DNA of 37,879 nucleotides. Origin: JBAZOO01 sp041648735 (GTDB taxonomy: Bacteria; Verrucomicrobiota; Lentisphaeria; Oligosphaerales; CAITYL01). This document shows positions 7,706-15,096 of this stretch, in pieces; positions within the stretch are counted from its first letter, which is position 1; every line of letters begins with the position of its first letter. Below the pieces are notes generated by a model. The model ran no database searches. It had not been told where the DNA came from and saw nothing but the letters and a program-made list of their open reading frames with translations. The stretch lies in contig JBAZOO010000035.1 in NCBI GenBank assembly GCA_041648735.1, positions 1 through 37,879 on the forward strand. Reading direction: 5' to 3'. The position numbers were made by a program, and so were the translations under genes.

Positions 7706-8164
7706 ATGACCATGCTGGAGTCCATACGGCTGACGGACCTGCTCCTCGAACGGGAGTCGGAGTTCGTCCGCATCGCGGAGTGCGAACGGCTGATCCAGGG
7801 GATCCTGGGGCAGCCCTATCCCTTCACGCCGCCGCCGCCCTTGCCGTCGCTGGCGAAACGCCGGCCGCCGCGCCGGCCGCGGAAGGGCGAGGAAGCGGGT
7901 GGCGCGGCCGCCGTGGCCTTGCGCCCGCTGCGGGAAAGGGAGAATGCCTACCGCGTCACTTGGCGGCAGGGGGAGGAGGCGGAGGTCTCCTTCCAGGCCG
8001 ACCGCGCCCTGGTGCAGCGGCTGCTGGCCCTGCGGGAGCCGGAATTCACGGTCATGGAGGTGGCGGCCGTGCAGGTGGCCTCGCCCGCCGAAGTGACGGT
8101 GCATGAGGTGCTGTTTGTCCGCCCGGCCGAGGGTGAGGGTGACGCCGGCTCCGCGGCGGACTGA
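7706..8164 (+). CDS. Small protein of unknown function, paralogue B (LLxERE...GxP-PPPP plus C-terminal domain)
   Basis: About 152 aa, paralogous to the preceding gene over its N-terminal helix (LLLERESEFVRIAECE, then ILGQPYPFTPPPPLPS). After a basic linker (KRRPPRRPRKG) it has a C-terminal segment of about 70 residues rich in alternating hydrophobics (YRVTWRQGEEAEVSF..., FTVMEVAAVQV, VTVHEVLFVRP) that looks like a small beta-containing domain absent from paralogue A. The start is uncertain: a GTG at 7685 overlaps the previous stop codon as GTGA, suggesting coupling; the ATG at 7706 has GAGGGG 13 bases ahead; a further ATG lies at 7712. Function unknown. It is convergent with the PH-like gene that ends at 8188. 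Confidence 0.7.
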   Translation: MTMLESIRLTDLLLERESEFVRIAECERLIQGILGQPYPFTPPPPLPSLAKRRPPRRPRKGEEAGGAAAVALRPLRERENAYRVTWRQGEEAEVSFQADRALVQRLLALREPEFTVMEVAAVQVASPAEVTVHEVLFVRPAEGEGDAGSAAD

Positions 8165-8187
8165 CTGGCTGGCCAGCCGGCGGCGGT

Positions 8188-8535
8188 TCAGGGCGGGAAC
8201 GGCCAGAGGCGGCGGAGGATCCCCGCCGGGTCGGGCACGTCGAGCACGACGCGGGTGAACTTCTCGGCGCGCAGCTCAATGGCGATGGCGTCGCCCCGGT
8301 GGCGGGTGTACCAGAATTCGTGGCGGCGGAACCACCAGTAGCTGCCGGCGGTGAGCACCCGCGGGATGCCGGTGCCGGGGCAGCGGAGCGGCGGCGGCTT
8401 GGCCCGCGCCTCGAGCCGGGCCACCCCCACGATGTGCGCCCGGCTGAATTCCAGCTTGCGCTTCAGCGCCCAGACGCAGTGCCAGCCAGTGAGGCGGACG
8501 AGGACCTTGTCCGGGCGGATGTCGAGGGTGAGCAT
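8188..8535 (-). CDS. PH-like domain protein of unknown function
   Basis: A 115-aa soluble protein. The pattern of an N-terminal beta segment (LDIRPDKVLVRLTG), a hydrophobic RAHIVGVARLEA strand, PGTGIPRVLTAGSYWWFR, then FWYTRHRGDAIAIELRAEKFTRVVLDVPDP resembles a widespread group of small bacterial proteins with a pleckstrin-homology-like fold. It is encoded 53 bp downstream of the SPFH-domain gene on the same strand, so the two are probably co-transcribed and may work together at the membrane. The assignment rests on motif memory and not on a search. No membrane segment. Confidence 0.6.
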   Translation of the reverse strand: MLTLDIRPDKVLVRLTGWHCVWALKRKLEFSRAHIVGVARLEARAKPPPLRCPGTGIPRVLTAGSYWWFRRHEFWYTRHRGDAIAIELRAEKFTRVVLDVPDPAGILRRLWPFPP

Positions 8536-8588
8536 GGTTCCTTGCTGGTGCGTGCGGAGTCCGCAGGCGCGGACTCCGCAATCCGGGG

Positions 8589-9503
8589 TCAGTGGACGGG
8601 CGTGCCGGTGTTGATCACCGGCTGGGCTTCCGTCTCGCCGCAGAGGACGACGAGCAGGTTGCCGACCATGGCCGCCTTGCGTTCCTCGTCCAGCGTCACG
8701 ATCTGGTTTGCGGCCAGCTCCTGGAGGGCCATCTGCACCATGCTGACGGCGCCCTCGACGATTTTCTTGCGGGCGGCAATGACCGCCTCCGCCTGCTGCC
8801 GGCGGAGCATGGCCCCGGCGATCTCCGGCGCGTAGGCCAGGTGGGTGAGGCGCGTCTCCTCGACCATGACGCCGGCCTTGGCCAGCCGCTCCTGCAATTC
8901 CGTGCGCAGGGCCTGGTGTACCGCCTCGCCGCCGCCGCGGAGGGTGACTTCGTGCTGCCCCTCGACCTGGTCGTAGGGGTAGCTGCTGGCCAGGTGGCGC
9001 AGGGCGGACTCGCTCTGGACGGTCACGTAGTTCGCGTAGTCGTCCACGTCGAACAGCGCCTGGGCGGTGTCCGCCACCCGCCAGACCACGACCGCGCCGA
9101 TCTCGATCGGGTTGCCGCGCTGGTCGTTGACCTTGAGCTTGCCGGTCTCGAAGTTGCGGACGCGCAGGGAGATGCGGTACTTGTTCTGCCAGCCGACCAC
9201 GGTGGCGGGATGGCCGTCCTCGCGGCGGACGATGGCGGCGCCGCGGGGGAGGGCGAGGGGGTTGGTCCAATGGAAGCCCTCCTCGCGCACGGTGCCGATG
9301 TATTGGCCGAAGAGCACCAGCACCCGCGCCTCATTGGGCTGGAGCGTGAAGAAGCCGAAGCAGAGGAAGAGGTTGACCGGCACGAGCAGGAAGGGCAAGG
9401 GGTTCTTGAACATCAGGAACAGGGCGGGCACGGCGATCCAGAGCAGGATCACGGCCGCGAGCAGGGGCCAGCCATTGGCGACGCGGACGGCTTGTTCTTT
9501 CAT
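8589..9503 (-). CDS. SPFH/band-7 domain membrane protein (stomatin/prohibitin-like)
   Basis: A 304-aa protein with two hydrophobic N-terminal segments (about 13-31 and 36-53) followed by an SPFH domain: LQPNEARVLVLFGQYIGTV, the fibre-like strand region FETGKLKVNDQRGNPIEIGAVVVWRV, and an Ala/Glu/Gln-rich helical tail (RRQQAEAVIAARKKIVEGA) that normally mediates oligomer rings. Such proteins scaffold membrane microdomains and regulate membrane proteases. The ORF is open further upstream, but AGGAG seven bases before the ATG at 9503 and the position of the membrane segments fix the start. Followed by the PH-like gene. An M48 protease gene lies upstream on the same strand beyond a repeat block, which supports a membrane quality-control role as inference. 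Confidence 0.9.
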   Translation of the reverse strand: MKEQAVRVANGWPLLAAVILLWIAVPALFLMFKNPLPFLLVPVNLFLCFGFFTLQPNEARVLVLFGQYIGTVREEGFHWTNPLALPRGAAIVRREDGHPATVVGWQNKYRISLRVRNFETGKLKVNDQRGNPIEIGAVVVWRVADTAQALFDVDDYANYVTVQSESALRHLASSYPYDQVEGQHEVTLRGGGEAVHQALRTELQERLAKAGVMVEETRLTHLAYAPEIAGAMLRRQQAEAVIAARKKIVEGAVSMVQMALQELAANQIVTLDEERKAAMVGNLLVVLCGETEAQPVINTGTPVH

Positions 9504-9721
9504 GGATTCGCTCCTGGGTTGAGGGGCCATTGAGAGGAAGGATAGGATATCATGCCGGAAAGCCAGGGCAAGCCGGCCGCGGCGGGCAAGGGTTTGGTGG
9601 CCGGCACCAACACCCCGCCGCCAACTCCGCGCGAAAGCAATTTTCCACAAATCTCCACAAAAAGCTTCGGATCTTTCCTTGGCGCCGATTGCCTTCCACC
9701 CCTCCGGGCCGGCCATCACTC

Positions 9722-10050
9722 GCGCCCCGCTGGGGCGCAATTCAACAATGCTGGAACCCACCCCCCGGCTGAAGCCGGGGGCTCTACACCCAGGCCCCTC
9801 ACGGGGCCTTCAATGCCCACAACCCGGAGGCCGGACGCCGATGCCTGGCCCCAGCGGGGTCGGAGTTGGCGACCACGCCGGCACCGTCCGTTCGTGCGTG
9901 GAGCTGGCCCCAGCGGGGCCGGAGTTGGCGACCACGCCGGCACCGTCTGTCCCTGCGTGGAGCTGGCCCCGGCGGGGCCGGAGTGTAAAGCCCCCGGCTT
10001 CAGCCGGGGGATAATGCCACCCTTTATCTATTTGCACCCCAGAGGGGTGC
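9722..10050. repeat. REP/BIME-like palindrome cluster with 59-bp tandem repeat
   Basis: Contains palindromes GCGCCCC-GCT-GGGGCGC (9722-9738), CCCCCGGCT-GA-AGCCGGGGG (9762-9781), its inverted partner CCCCCGGCT-TC-AGCCGGGGG (9991-10010) and GCACCCC-AGA-GGGGTGC (10034-10050). Between the two inverted copies is a 59-bp direct repeat (starts 9847 and 9906, partial third at 9965) with GGCCCCAGCGGGG and GGAGTTGGCGACCACGCCGG. The 658-bp gap 9504-10161 has no credible gene. The arrangement resembles bacterial interspersed mosaic elements. Confidence 0.75.
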
Positions 10051-10161
10051 GAGTGAAGACGCCGGGGCGGATGGGTGGAGGGCTTAGTGACGGGCAACAC
10101 ACTGGAGCCCGCCGGTTCGCGATTGCGGCCTGAATCCCTTCCCGAAGCTTGGGCTTCCGCG

Positions 10162-12138
10162 TCAGAGGAAGTGGGCCGGGCCGGCGGCGGCGCGCGGCTT
10201 CCCGGTTTGGGCGGCGGCCACGGGCGCCGCCGGCGCCAGCCAGGCCGGGGCCGGGCAGTCCAGCATGGCGGCCGTGACGCGCAGGAGTTCGGCCTCCGCC
10301 GGGGCGATTTGGCCATCGGCGGTGACGGCGGCCTGGGCGGCGGCCAGCAGCCGGGCCTTCAGGGGCGGGTCGAGCCGGCGCAGGGTGGCGAGGGCGGCGG
10401 CGACCGCTTCCAGGCCGCAGTCCGCGGCCGGGAGCAGGGCGAATTCGACGCCGAACTCCTCCAGGCTGCCTTGGCCGCGGGCGAGGGCCGCGGCCGGATC
10501 CGGGTTGCGTCCGAGGCGGACGAAGGCGGAGAGGAGGACGGCGAGCTGTGGTTCGGCGGCGCGCAGGCTGTAGAGGTTGGTGCGCATGGGCTGGCGCAGG
10601 CTGCGCCGGGTCTTCTCGCCGAGCCGTTGCAGGAGTTGCAGCAGCAGGTATTCGGCGAGGGTGATCTGGTGGTCGGCCTCGGCGCGGGTGCGGCAGTCAT
10701 CGAGGAAGGCTTGGAACTGGCTGTCCGTGAGCTGGCGCAGGCCGGTGGCGGCGAGGTCGAGGAGCAGCGGCCGGGCGGCGGCGGGGATTTCCGCCAGGGT
10801 TGGGGCCAGGCGCGGCATCCAGGCCGCGACGCCGGGCGTCGTGGCGGCGGCCGCGGCCTGCTCCGGCGCGAGCAGGTGCAGCACCAGTGCCTGGGCGCCT
10901 TCGGGGTCGCGGGCGGCCTGGCGCACCGCCTCCGGGAGCCGGTCCAGCACCGATTTTGCCAGTGCCAAGTGCTGCCGTTCCGCTTCCGGGAGGGCGGCGA
11001 GCATGGCGGCGGTGATCAGCGGCAGGCCGTCGGCCTGGCGGGGTGGTGTGGCGAACTGGGCGAGCGTGCCGGTGGCGGGCGGGGCCGGGGCTTCCTCCGC
11101 CAACTTGGGGAAAACGCCGTCGAAGGCCGGGTCGAGCCAGCGGATGCGTTCGGCCAGCGGCGGGTGGGTGGCCAGCAGGCGGTCGAGGAAGCCGGCGGGG
11201 GTGCCGGTGGCGAAGAAGAGGTGGGAGAACTCCTCCGCCAGCGGATGGTCCCAGCGCGAGCCGGCGCGGAGGCCGCCGATCTTCTTGAGCGCGCCGGCGA
11301 GGCCGGCGGGGTTGCGGGTGAACTGCACCGCGGCGGCGTCGGCCAGCCGTTCCCGCTGGCGCAGCGTCGCCAGCTTGATCAGGCGCGCCCCGAAGACGCC
11401 CAGGGCGCCGGTGGCGTAGAGGGCCATGCCGGTCCCCAGGATCAGCAGGGTGCCGCCGGCCTTGCGGTTGCCGCTGGCCAGGAGTGGGCGGCCGCCGTTG
11501 CCGCCGCCGCCGAGGCCGGCGTCCAGCAGTTGGCTGCCGAGGTTGGCGATGGCTTGGAGGCCGTGGAGGAGGGCGACGAGGCGGAGGTTGAGCCGGATGT
11601 CGCCATTGAGGATGTGGCTGAACTCGTGGGCGACGACCCCCTGCATCTCGTCGCGCGTGAGATGGGTGAGGAAGCCGGCGGTGACGCAGACCACGGCGTC
11701 CGCCGGCCCCTGCCCGGCGGCGAAGGCGTTGATCCCGCTGGAGCGCCGTTGCCGGTAGAGCCGGGGCACGGGCAGGCCGGCGGCGAGGGCCATCTCCTCG
11801 GCCACGTTGAGCAGCCGCCGCGCCGCCGGATCGTCCGTGCTTGGCGGAATGGGCTCCGCCCCGAGGCTGGTGGCCAGCGACTCGCCGTCCCGCGCCAGTT
11901 CCAGGAACTTCCAGAGGGCGGCGCCGAGGATGAAGGCGATGGTGCCCGCGGCGACGACGGCGAAGCCTTCGCCGCTCCAGTACCAGGCGTGGAGCTTGAG
12001 CTTGTGCAGGGCGAAGAACAGGCAAACCCCGAGGACGCCATGGACGGCGGTGGCGACGGCGCCGAGCACCGCCGGCAGCAGCGCCAGCAGCAGCAGCGTC
12101 CGTTTCCGCGATTCCGCCTGGCGCCCCCAGAAGTCCAT
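10162..12138 (-). CDS. M48-family zinc metalloprotease (HtpX-like) with TerB-like C-terminus
   Basis: A 658-aa integral membrane protease. Two N-terminal hydrophobic segments (about 13-45 and 58-78) precede the catalytic domain with HEFSH (H171, E172, H175) and the third zinc ligand in RERLAD (E263). A further hydrophobic pair lies around 185-205 and 228-255. After the protease domain (to about 345) is a long Ala/Leu-rich helical region ending in an acidic-helix segment, AAVTADGQIAPAEAELLRV, which resembles TerB domains. Canonical HtpX is about 290 aa, so the C-terminal half is an addition. It starts 6 bp after the phosphomannomutase stop codon with GGGGGTGA as ribosome site, so the two form an operon. 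Likely role is turnover of damaged membrane proteins; substrates unknown. Confidence 0.9.
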   Translation of the reverse strand: MDFWGRQAESRKRTLLLLALLPAVLGAVATAVHGVLGVCLFFALHKLKLHAWYWSGEGFAVVAAGTIAFILGAALWKFLELARDGESLATSLGAEPIPPSTDDPAARRLLNVAEEMALAAGLPVPRLYRQRRSSGINAFAAGQGPADAVVCVTAGFLTHLTRDEMQGVVAHEFSHILNGDIRLNLRLVALLHGLQAIANLGSQLLDAGLGGGGNGGRPLLASGNRKAGGTLLILGTGMALYATGALGVFGARLIKLATLRQRERLADAAAVQFTRNPAGLAGALKKIGGLRAGSRWDHPLAEEFSHLFFATGTPAGFLDRLLATHPPLAERIRWLDPAFDGVFPKLAEEAPAPPATGTLAQFATPPRQADGLPLITAAMLAALPEAERQHLALAKSVLDRLPEAVRQAARDPEGAQALVLHLLAPEQAAAAATTPGVAAWMPRLAPTLAEIPAAARPLLLDLAATGLRQLTDSQFQAFLDDCRTRAEADHQITLAEYLLLQLLQRLGEKTRRSLRQPMRTNLYSLRAAEPQLAVLLSAFVRLGRNPDPAAALARGQGSLEEFGVEFALLPAADCGLEAVAAALATLRRLDPPLKARLLAAAQAAVTADGQIAPAEAELLRVTAAMLDCPAPAWLAPAAPVAAAQTGKPRAAAGPAHFL

Positions 12139-12144
12139 GGCCGT

Positions 12145-13500
12145 TCACCCCCGGATCAGCGCCAGCAGCTCCGCCGTCTTCTCCCGGAGCAGCGCCGGGT
12201 CGGCGTTGGTTTCGACGTTGAGCCGCAGGATTGGCTCGGTCTGCGAACTCCGCAGGTTGAAGCGCCACTCCAGGAATTCGACGGAAAGCCCGTCCACCGC
12301 CTCGACCAATTTCGCGCCGGGGACGTAGCGGGCGCGCACCTTGGCGATCACCGCCGCGGCGTCCGCCACCCGGCTGTTGATCTCGCCGCTGCACGGGAAG
12401 CGCCGCATCCGCCCGCCCACCAGTTGCCCGAGCGACTGGCCGGTGACGCTGATCGTCTCCGCCAGCAGCAGCCACGGCACCATGCCGGTGTCGCAGTAGG
12501 CGAAGTCGCGGAAATAATGGTGGGCCGACATCTCGCCGCCGTAGACCGCGTCCTCGGCCCGCATCCGTTCCTTGATGAAGGCGTGGCCGGTCTTGCTCTG
12601 CACGGGGCGGCCGCCGGCGACGATCACCTGCTCCAGCGTGTTCCAGACCAGGCGCGGGTCGTGGATGATCGCCGCGCCCGGCGCCTTTTCCAGCATCCGT
12701 TCCGCCAGCAGCCCGACGATGTAGTAGCCCTCCACGAAGCTGCCCTGCTCGTCGAAGAAGAAGCAGCGGTCGAAGTCGCCGTCCCAGGCGATGCCGAAAT
12801 CGGCGTGGTGCTCCAGGATCGCGTTGGCGGTCACCGGATGCGTCTCGGTGAGCATCGGATTGGGCACGCCGTTGGGGAAGTTCCCGTCGGGCGTGTGGTG
12901 GATGCGGATGAAATCGAAGGGCAGATGTTCCGCGAGCGCGTCCAGGATCGGGCCGGCGCAGCCGTTGCCGGCGTTGGCGACGATCCGCAGCGGCTTGAGC
13001 TTGGATCGGGCGACGAAGGAGAGCAGCTTTTGCACATAGGCGGCGGTCACGTTCTCCGGCTGGTTTGTGCCTGGCCGGGGGGCGGGCGTGCCCAGGTCGC
13101 CCTCGCGCACCCGCCGCTCCAGCACGTCCAGCCCCGAATCGCCGCTGACGGGGACGGCGCCGCCGCGGACGAGCTTCATTCCGTTGTATTCCATCGGGTT
13201 GTGGCTGGCGGTGACCATGATGCCGCCGCCCATGCCCGGCCGGGCCGCGGCGAAATAGACCATTTCGGTGCCGCACAGGCCGAGGTCGCGGGTGTCGGCG
13301 CCGCCCTCGTTGAGGCCGCGGACCAGGGCGGCGGCCAGGCCGGGGCTGCTCAGGCGCACGTCCCGCCCCACCGCCACCGGGCCGGCCGGGCGCAGTTCCG
13401 CCGCATAGGCGCGGCCGAGCTTGTAGGCGATTTCCGCGTTCAGTTCGCCGGGGACCTTCCCCCGGATGTCATACGCCTTGAAACAGGGCAGCTTCGGCAT
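12145..13500 (-). CDS. Phosphomannomutase/phosphoglucomutase
   Basis: A 451-aa alpha-D-phosphohexomutase that interconverts hexose 1- and 6-phosphates for polysaccharide or nucleotide-sugar synthesis. Domain 1 has AYDIRGKVP and the phosphoserine loop TASHNP (S99). The metal loop is DGDFDR (D240, D242, D244). The sugar-binding loop GGEMSAHHYF and the C-terminal phosphate loop RSSQTEP are also present, as in the bacterial ManB/AlgC group. The ORF extends to 13542, but GGAG eight bases before the ATG at 13500 and the MPKLPCFKAYDIRG N-terminus fix the start. Co-transcribed with the M48 protease. ManB versus general PMM/PGM cannot be decided from sequence alone. Confidence 0.94.
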   Translation of the reverse strand: MPKLPCFKAYDIRGKVPGELNAEIAYKLGRAYAAELRPAGPVAVGRDVRLSSPGLAAALVRGLNEGGADTRDLGLCGTEMVYFAAARPGMGGGIMVTASHNPMEYNGMKLVRGGAVPVSGDSGLDVLERRVREGDLGTPAPRPGTNQPENVTAAYVQKLLSFVARSKLKPLRIVANAGNGCAGPILDALAEHLPFDFIRIHHTPDGNFPNGVPNPMLTETHPVTANAILEHHADFGIAWDGDFDRCFFFDEQGSFVEGYYIVGLLAERMLEKAPGAAIIHDPRLVWNTLEQVIVAGGRPVQSKTGHAFIKERMRAEDAVYGGEMSAHHYFRDFAYCDTGMVPWLLLAETISVTGQSLGQLVGGRMRRFPCSGEINSRVADAAAVIAKVRARYVPGAKLVEAVDGLSVEFLEWRFNLRSSQTEPILRLNVETNADPALLREKTAELLALIRG

Positions 13501-13868
13501 GGTCTGGACTCCGTGTGGCGGCAGGTGGGCAAGGAGAACCATTCATCAGATCAATGGCTTGGCGTCGGGGAATATAGCGGCCGGCGGGCTGCGGGTGCGG
13601 CCAGTTGGCAGGCCGTCGCCATTCGCGCCATCTCCGGCGACGACCTCACCGCCCATCTCGCCCTCACGGAAGCCCAAAATCTCCTCGCCAAAAACAACCC
13701 ACAGGGTGCCCGCCGGCGCCTGGAAAACTCCTCGGCGACATCAAGGGCGGCGGCACAATTCCCGGATGCGCGGTTGGGAGGAGCAGTGTCGCCGCCCTGC
13801 GGGGGGCTGATTCCTTTGTCGCCTGTCGCCTGGGCGGGTTCTCCGGTTCCTGCCTTCCGTCTTGTCTC
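13501..13868. other. Gene-free interval
   Basis: A 368-bp stretch between the mutase start and the end of the methyltransferase gene. I see no RNA gene, repeat or strong promoter. A stretch around 13590-13760 on the plus strand reads as a plausible peptide but lacks a start codon. Confidence 0.5.
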
Positions 13869-14840
13869 TCATCCCGCGCGGACCAGGGCGAGGAAATCCA
13901 TGCCGTAGGGGTCGTCGCCGGTGAGGACGCGGGTGGCGGCGGCCAGCCATTCCGGGGTCCAGGCGGGCAGGGGGGCGAGCTGGTGCGGGTCGTAGATGGC
14001 GGCGTCCAGGCCGTTGGCCGCGGCGAGCTTGAGGAAGACGTAGTTCAGCAGCCGGCGTTCGGGCATGCCGAAGGAGACATTGCTGATGCCGCCGACGATG
14101 TGGACGGCGGGGCCGTAGCGTTTGCGGAGCTCGCGGCAGGCGTTGATGAAGCCATTGCCGTGGGCGGGATCCACGGCGACGGGGAAGACCAGGGGGTCGA
14201 GGAACATGCGTTCCGGCGCAATCCCTTTGGCGCTGGCGAGTTCCACCATGGGTTTCAGGGCGGCGACCCGTTCGGCGGCGGTCTGTGGCATGGTGGCGGC
14301 GCCGGCCGCGGAGAGGAGGACATCGGCGCCGGCGGCCGCGGCCAGGTCGAGCACTTCCGGGCGTTCCAGGCTGGCGCTGTTGAAGAGGAGGGGATGTCCG
14401 GAGAGGGTGCCGAGGCCGGCGGCGCCGGCACGGAGCACGTCAACGTCGGAGGAGTCCAAGGAGAGCGGCAGGCGGATCCAGGCCGCGACCTGGCCGACGA
14501 GCCAGGCCAGGGCTTCGGCGTTGCAGGCCTTGTCGGTGGAGAATTCGTCGGTGTTCAGATCCAGGTAATGGGCCCCCGCCTGTTCCTGGCGGCGGGCGAG
14601 ATCCTGGAGATAGGCGAGGGCGGCGGCGGCGTCCGCGGCCTGATTCTGGGCGACGCGGATGGCGGCGGCGACGTGCTTGACCTTGTCACCGGCGAGTTCG
14701 GGCGGGACGGCGAACCCCTGTTCCGCGCCGGCCGAGCCGCCCCAGACGATGCGGGCGCCGCCGCCGGCGGTGGCCTGGCACCGGGTGCCGCCGCGCTTGA
14801 GGACGCGGCTGCAATGAAGATTTTCGCCGATGATCAGCAT
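13869..14840 (-). CDS. Pterin-binding methyltransferase (methyltetrahydrofolate:corrinoid type)
   Basis: A 323-aa TIM-barrel protein of the dihydropteroate-synthase/MeTr superfamily. Family signatures include MLIIGENLHCSR at the start, HYLDLNTDEFS, PLSLDSSDVDVLRAG, MFLDPLVFPV and GGISNVSFGMPERRLLN. The last is characteristic of methyltetrahydrofolate methyltransferases such as AcsE and the MetH pterin domain and not of FolP. It would move a methyl group between folate and a corrinoid protein. No corrinoid protein or activator gene is adjacent, so partner and pathway (methionine, acetyl-CoA or methylamine metabolism) are open. The start at 14840 matches homologues; the ribosome site is poor. 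The ORF is open to 15047. Confidence 0.85.
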   Translation of the reverse strand: MLIIGENLHCSRVLKRGGTRCQATAGGGARIVWGGSAGAEQGFAVPPELAGDKVKHVAAAIRVAQNQAADAAAALAYLQDLARRQEQAGAHYLDLNTDEFSTDKACNAEALAWLVGQVAAWIRLPLSLDSSDVDVLRAGAAGLGTLSGHPLLFNSASLERPEVLDLAAAAGADVLLSAAGAATMPQTAAERVAALKPMVELASAKGIAPERMFLDPLVFPVAVDPAHGNGFINACRELRKRYGPAVHIVGGISNVSFGMPERRLLNYVFLKLAAANGLDAAIYDPHQLAPLPAWTPEWLAAATRVLTGDDPYGMDFLALVRAG

Positions 14841-15023
14841 GGGGCAGCAGACCGTATTTGAAAAAATCACCACGAACTCGCGAAGGGCCCAAAGTCCGAG
14901 CGAAGCCGTTCGCTCGTCGGGATTCCGGCGTTTTCCCGGATACCATATCTGCTCATTTTTCGCGTGCTGCCGGGCGGCCGGAGGATGGCGGAATTGGCCA
15001 GCCGCTTCCTTGGCGCCGGCGGC

Positions 15024-15051
15024 TTGCATTTGGGGCGGGGCGGGCAATAAT
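15024..15051 (+). promoter_or_regulatory. Possible promoter for the M20 deacylase gene
   Basis: TTGCAT (15024-15029), 16 bp, AATAAT (15046-15051), 45 bp before the ATG at 15097. The -10 matches 5/6, the -35 only the TTG part. The interval back to 14840 is divergent between two genes, so a promoter is expected here. Confidence 0.4.
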
Positions 15052-15096
15052 CAGGGGGAACTCCCCATTCGCCTGACTGCCGACCGGTGAACCGCC

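Noticed and set aside
13590..13760. Protein-like reading (ISGDDLTAHLALTEAQNLLAKN) in the gap before the mutase
   Set aside because: No start codon in frame and no known match; could be a decayed gene piece but cannot be supported.
10075..13908. 1277-codon plus-strand open frame opposite the M48 protease and mutase genes
   Set aside because: Antisense shadow of two clear genes in GC-rich DNA; no recognisable domain.
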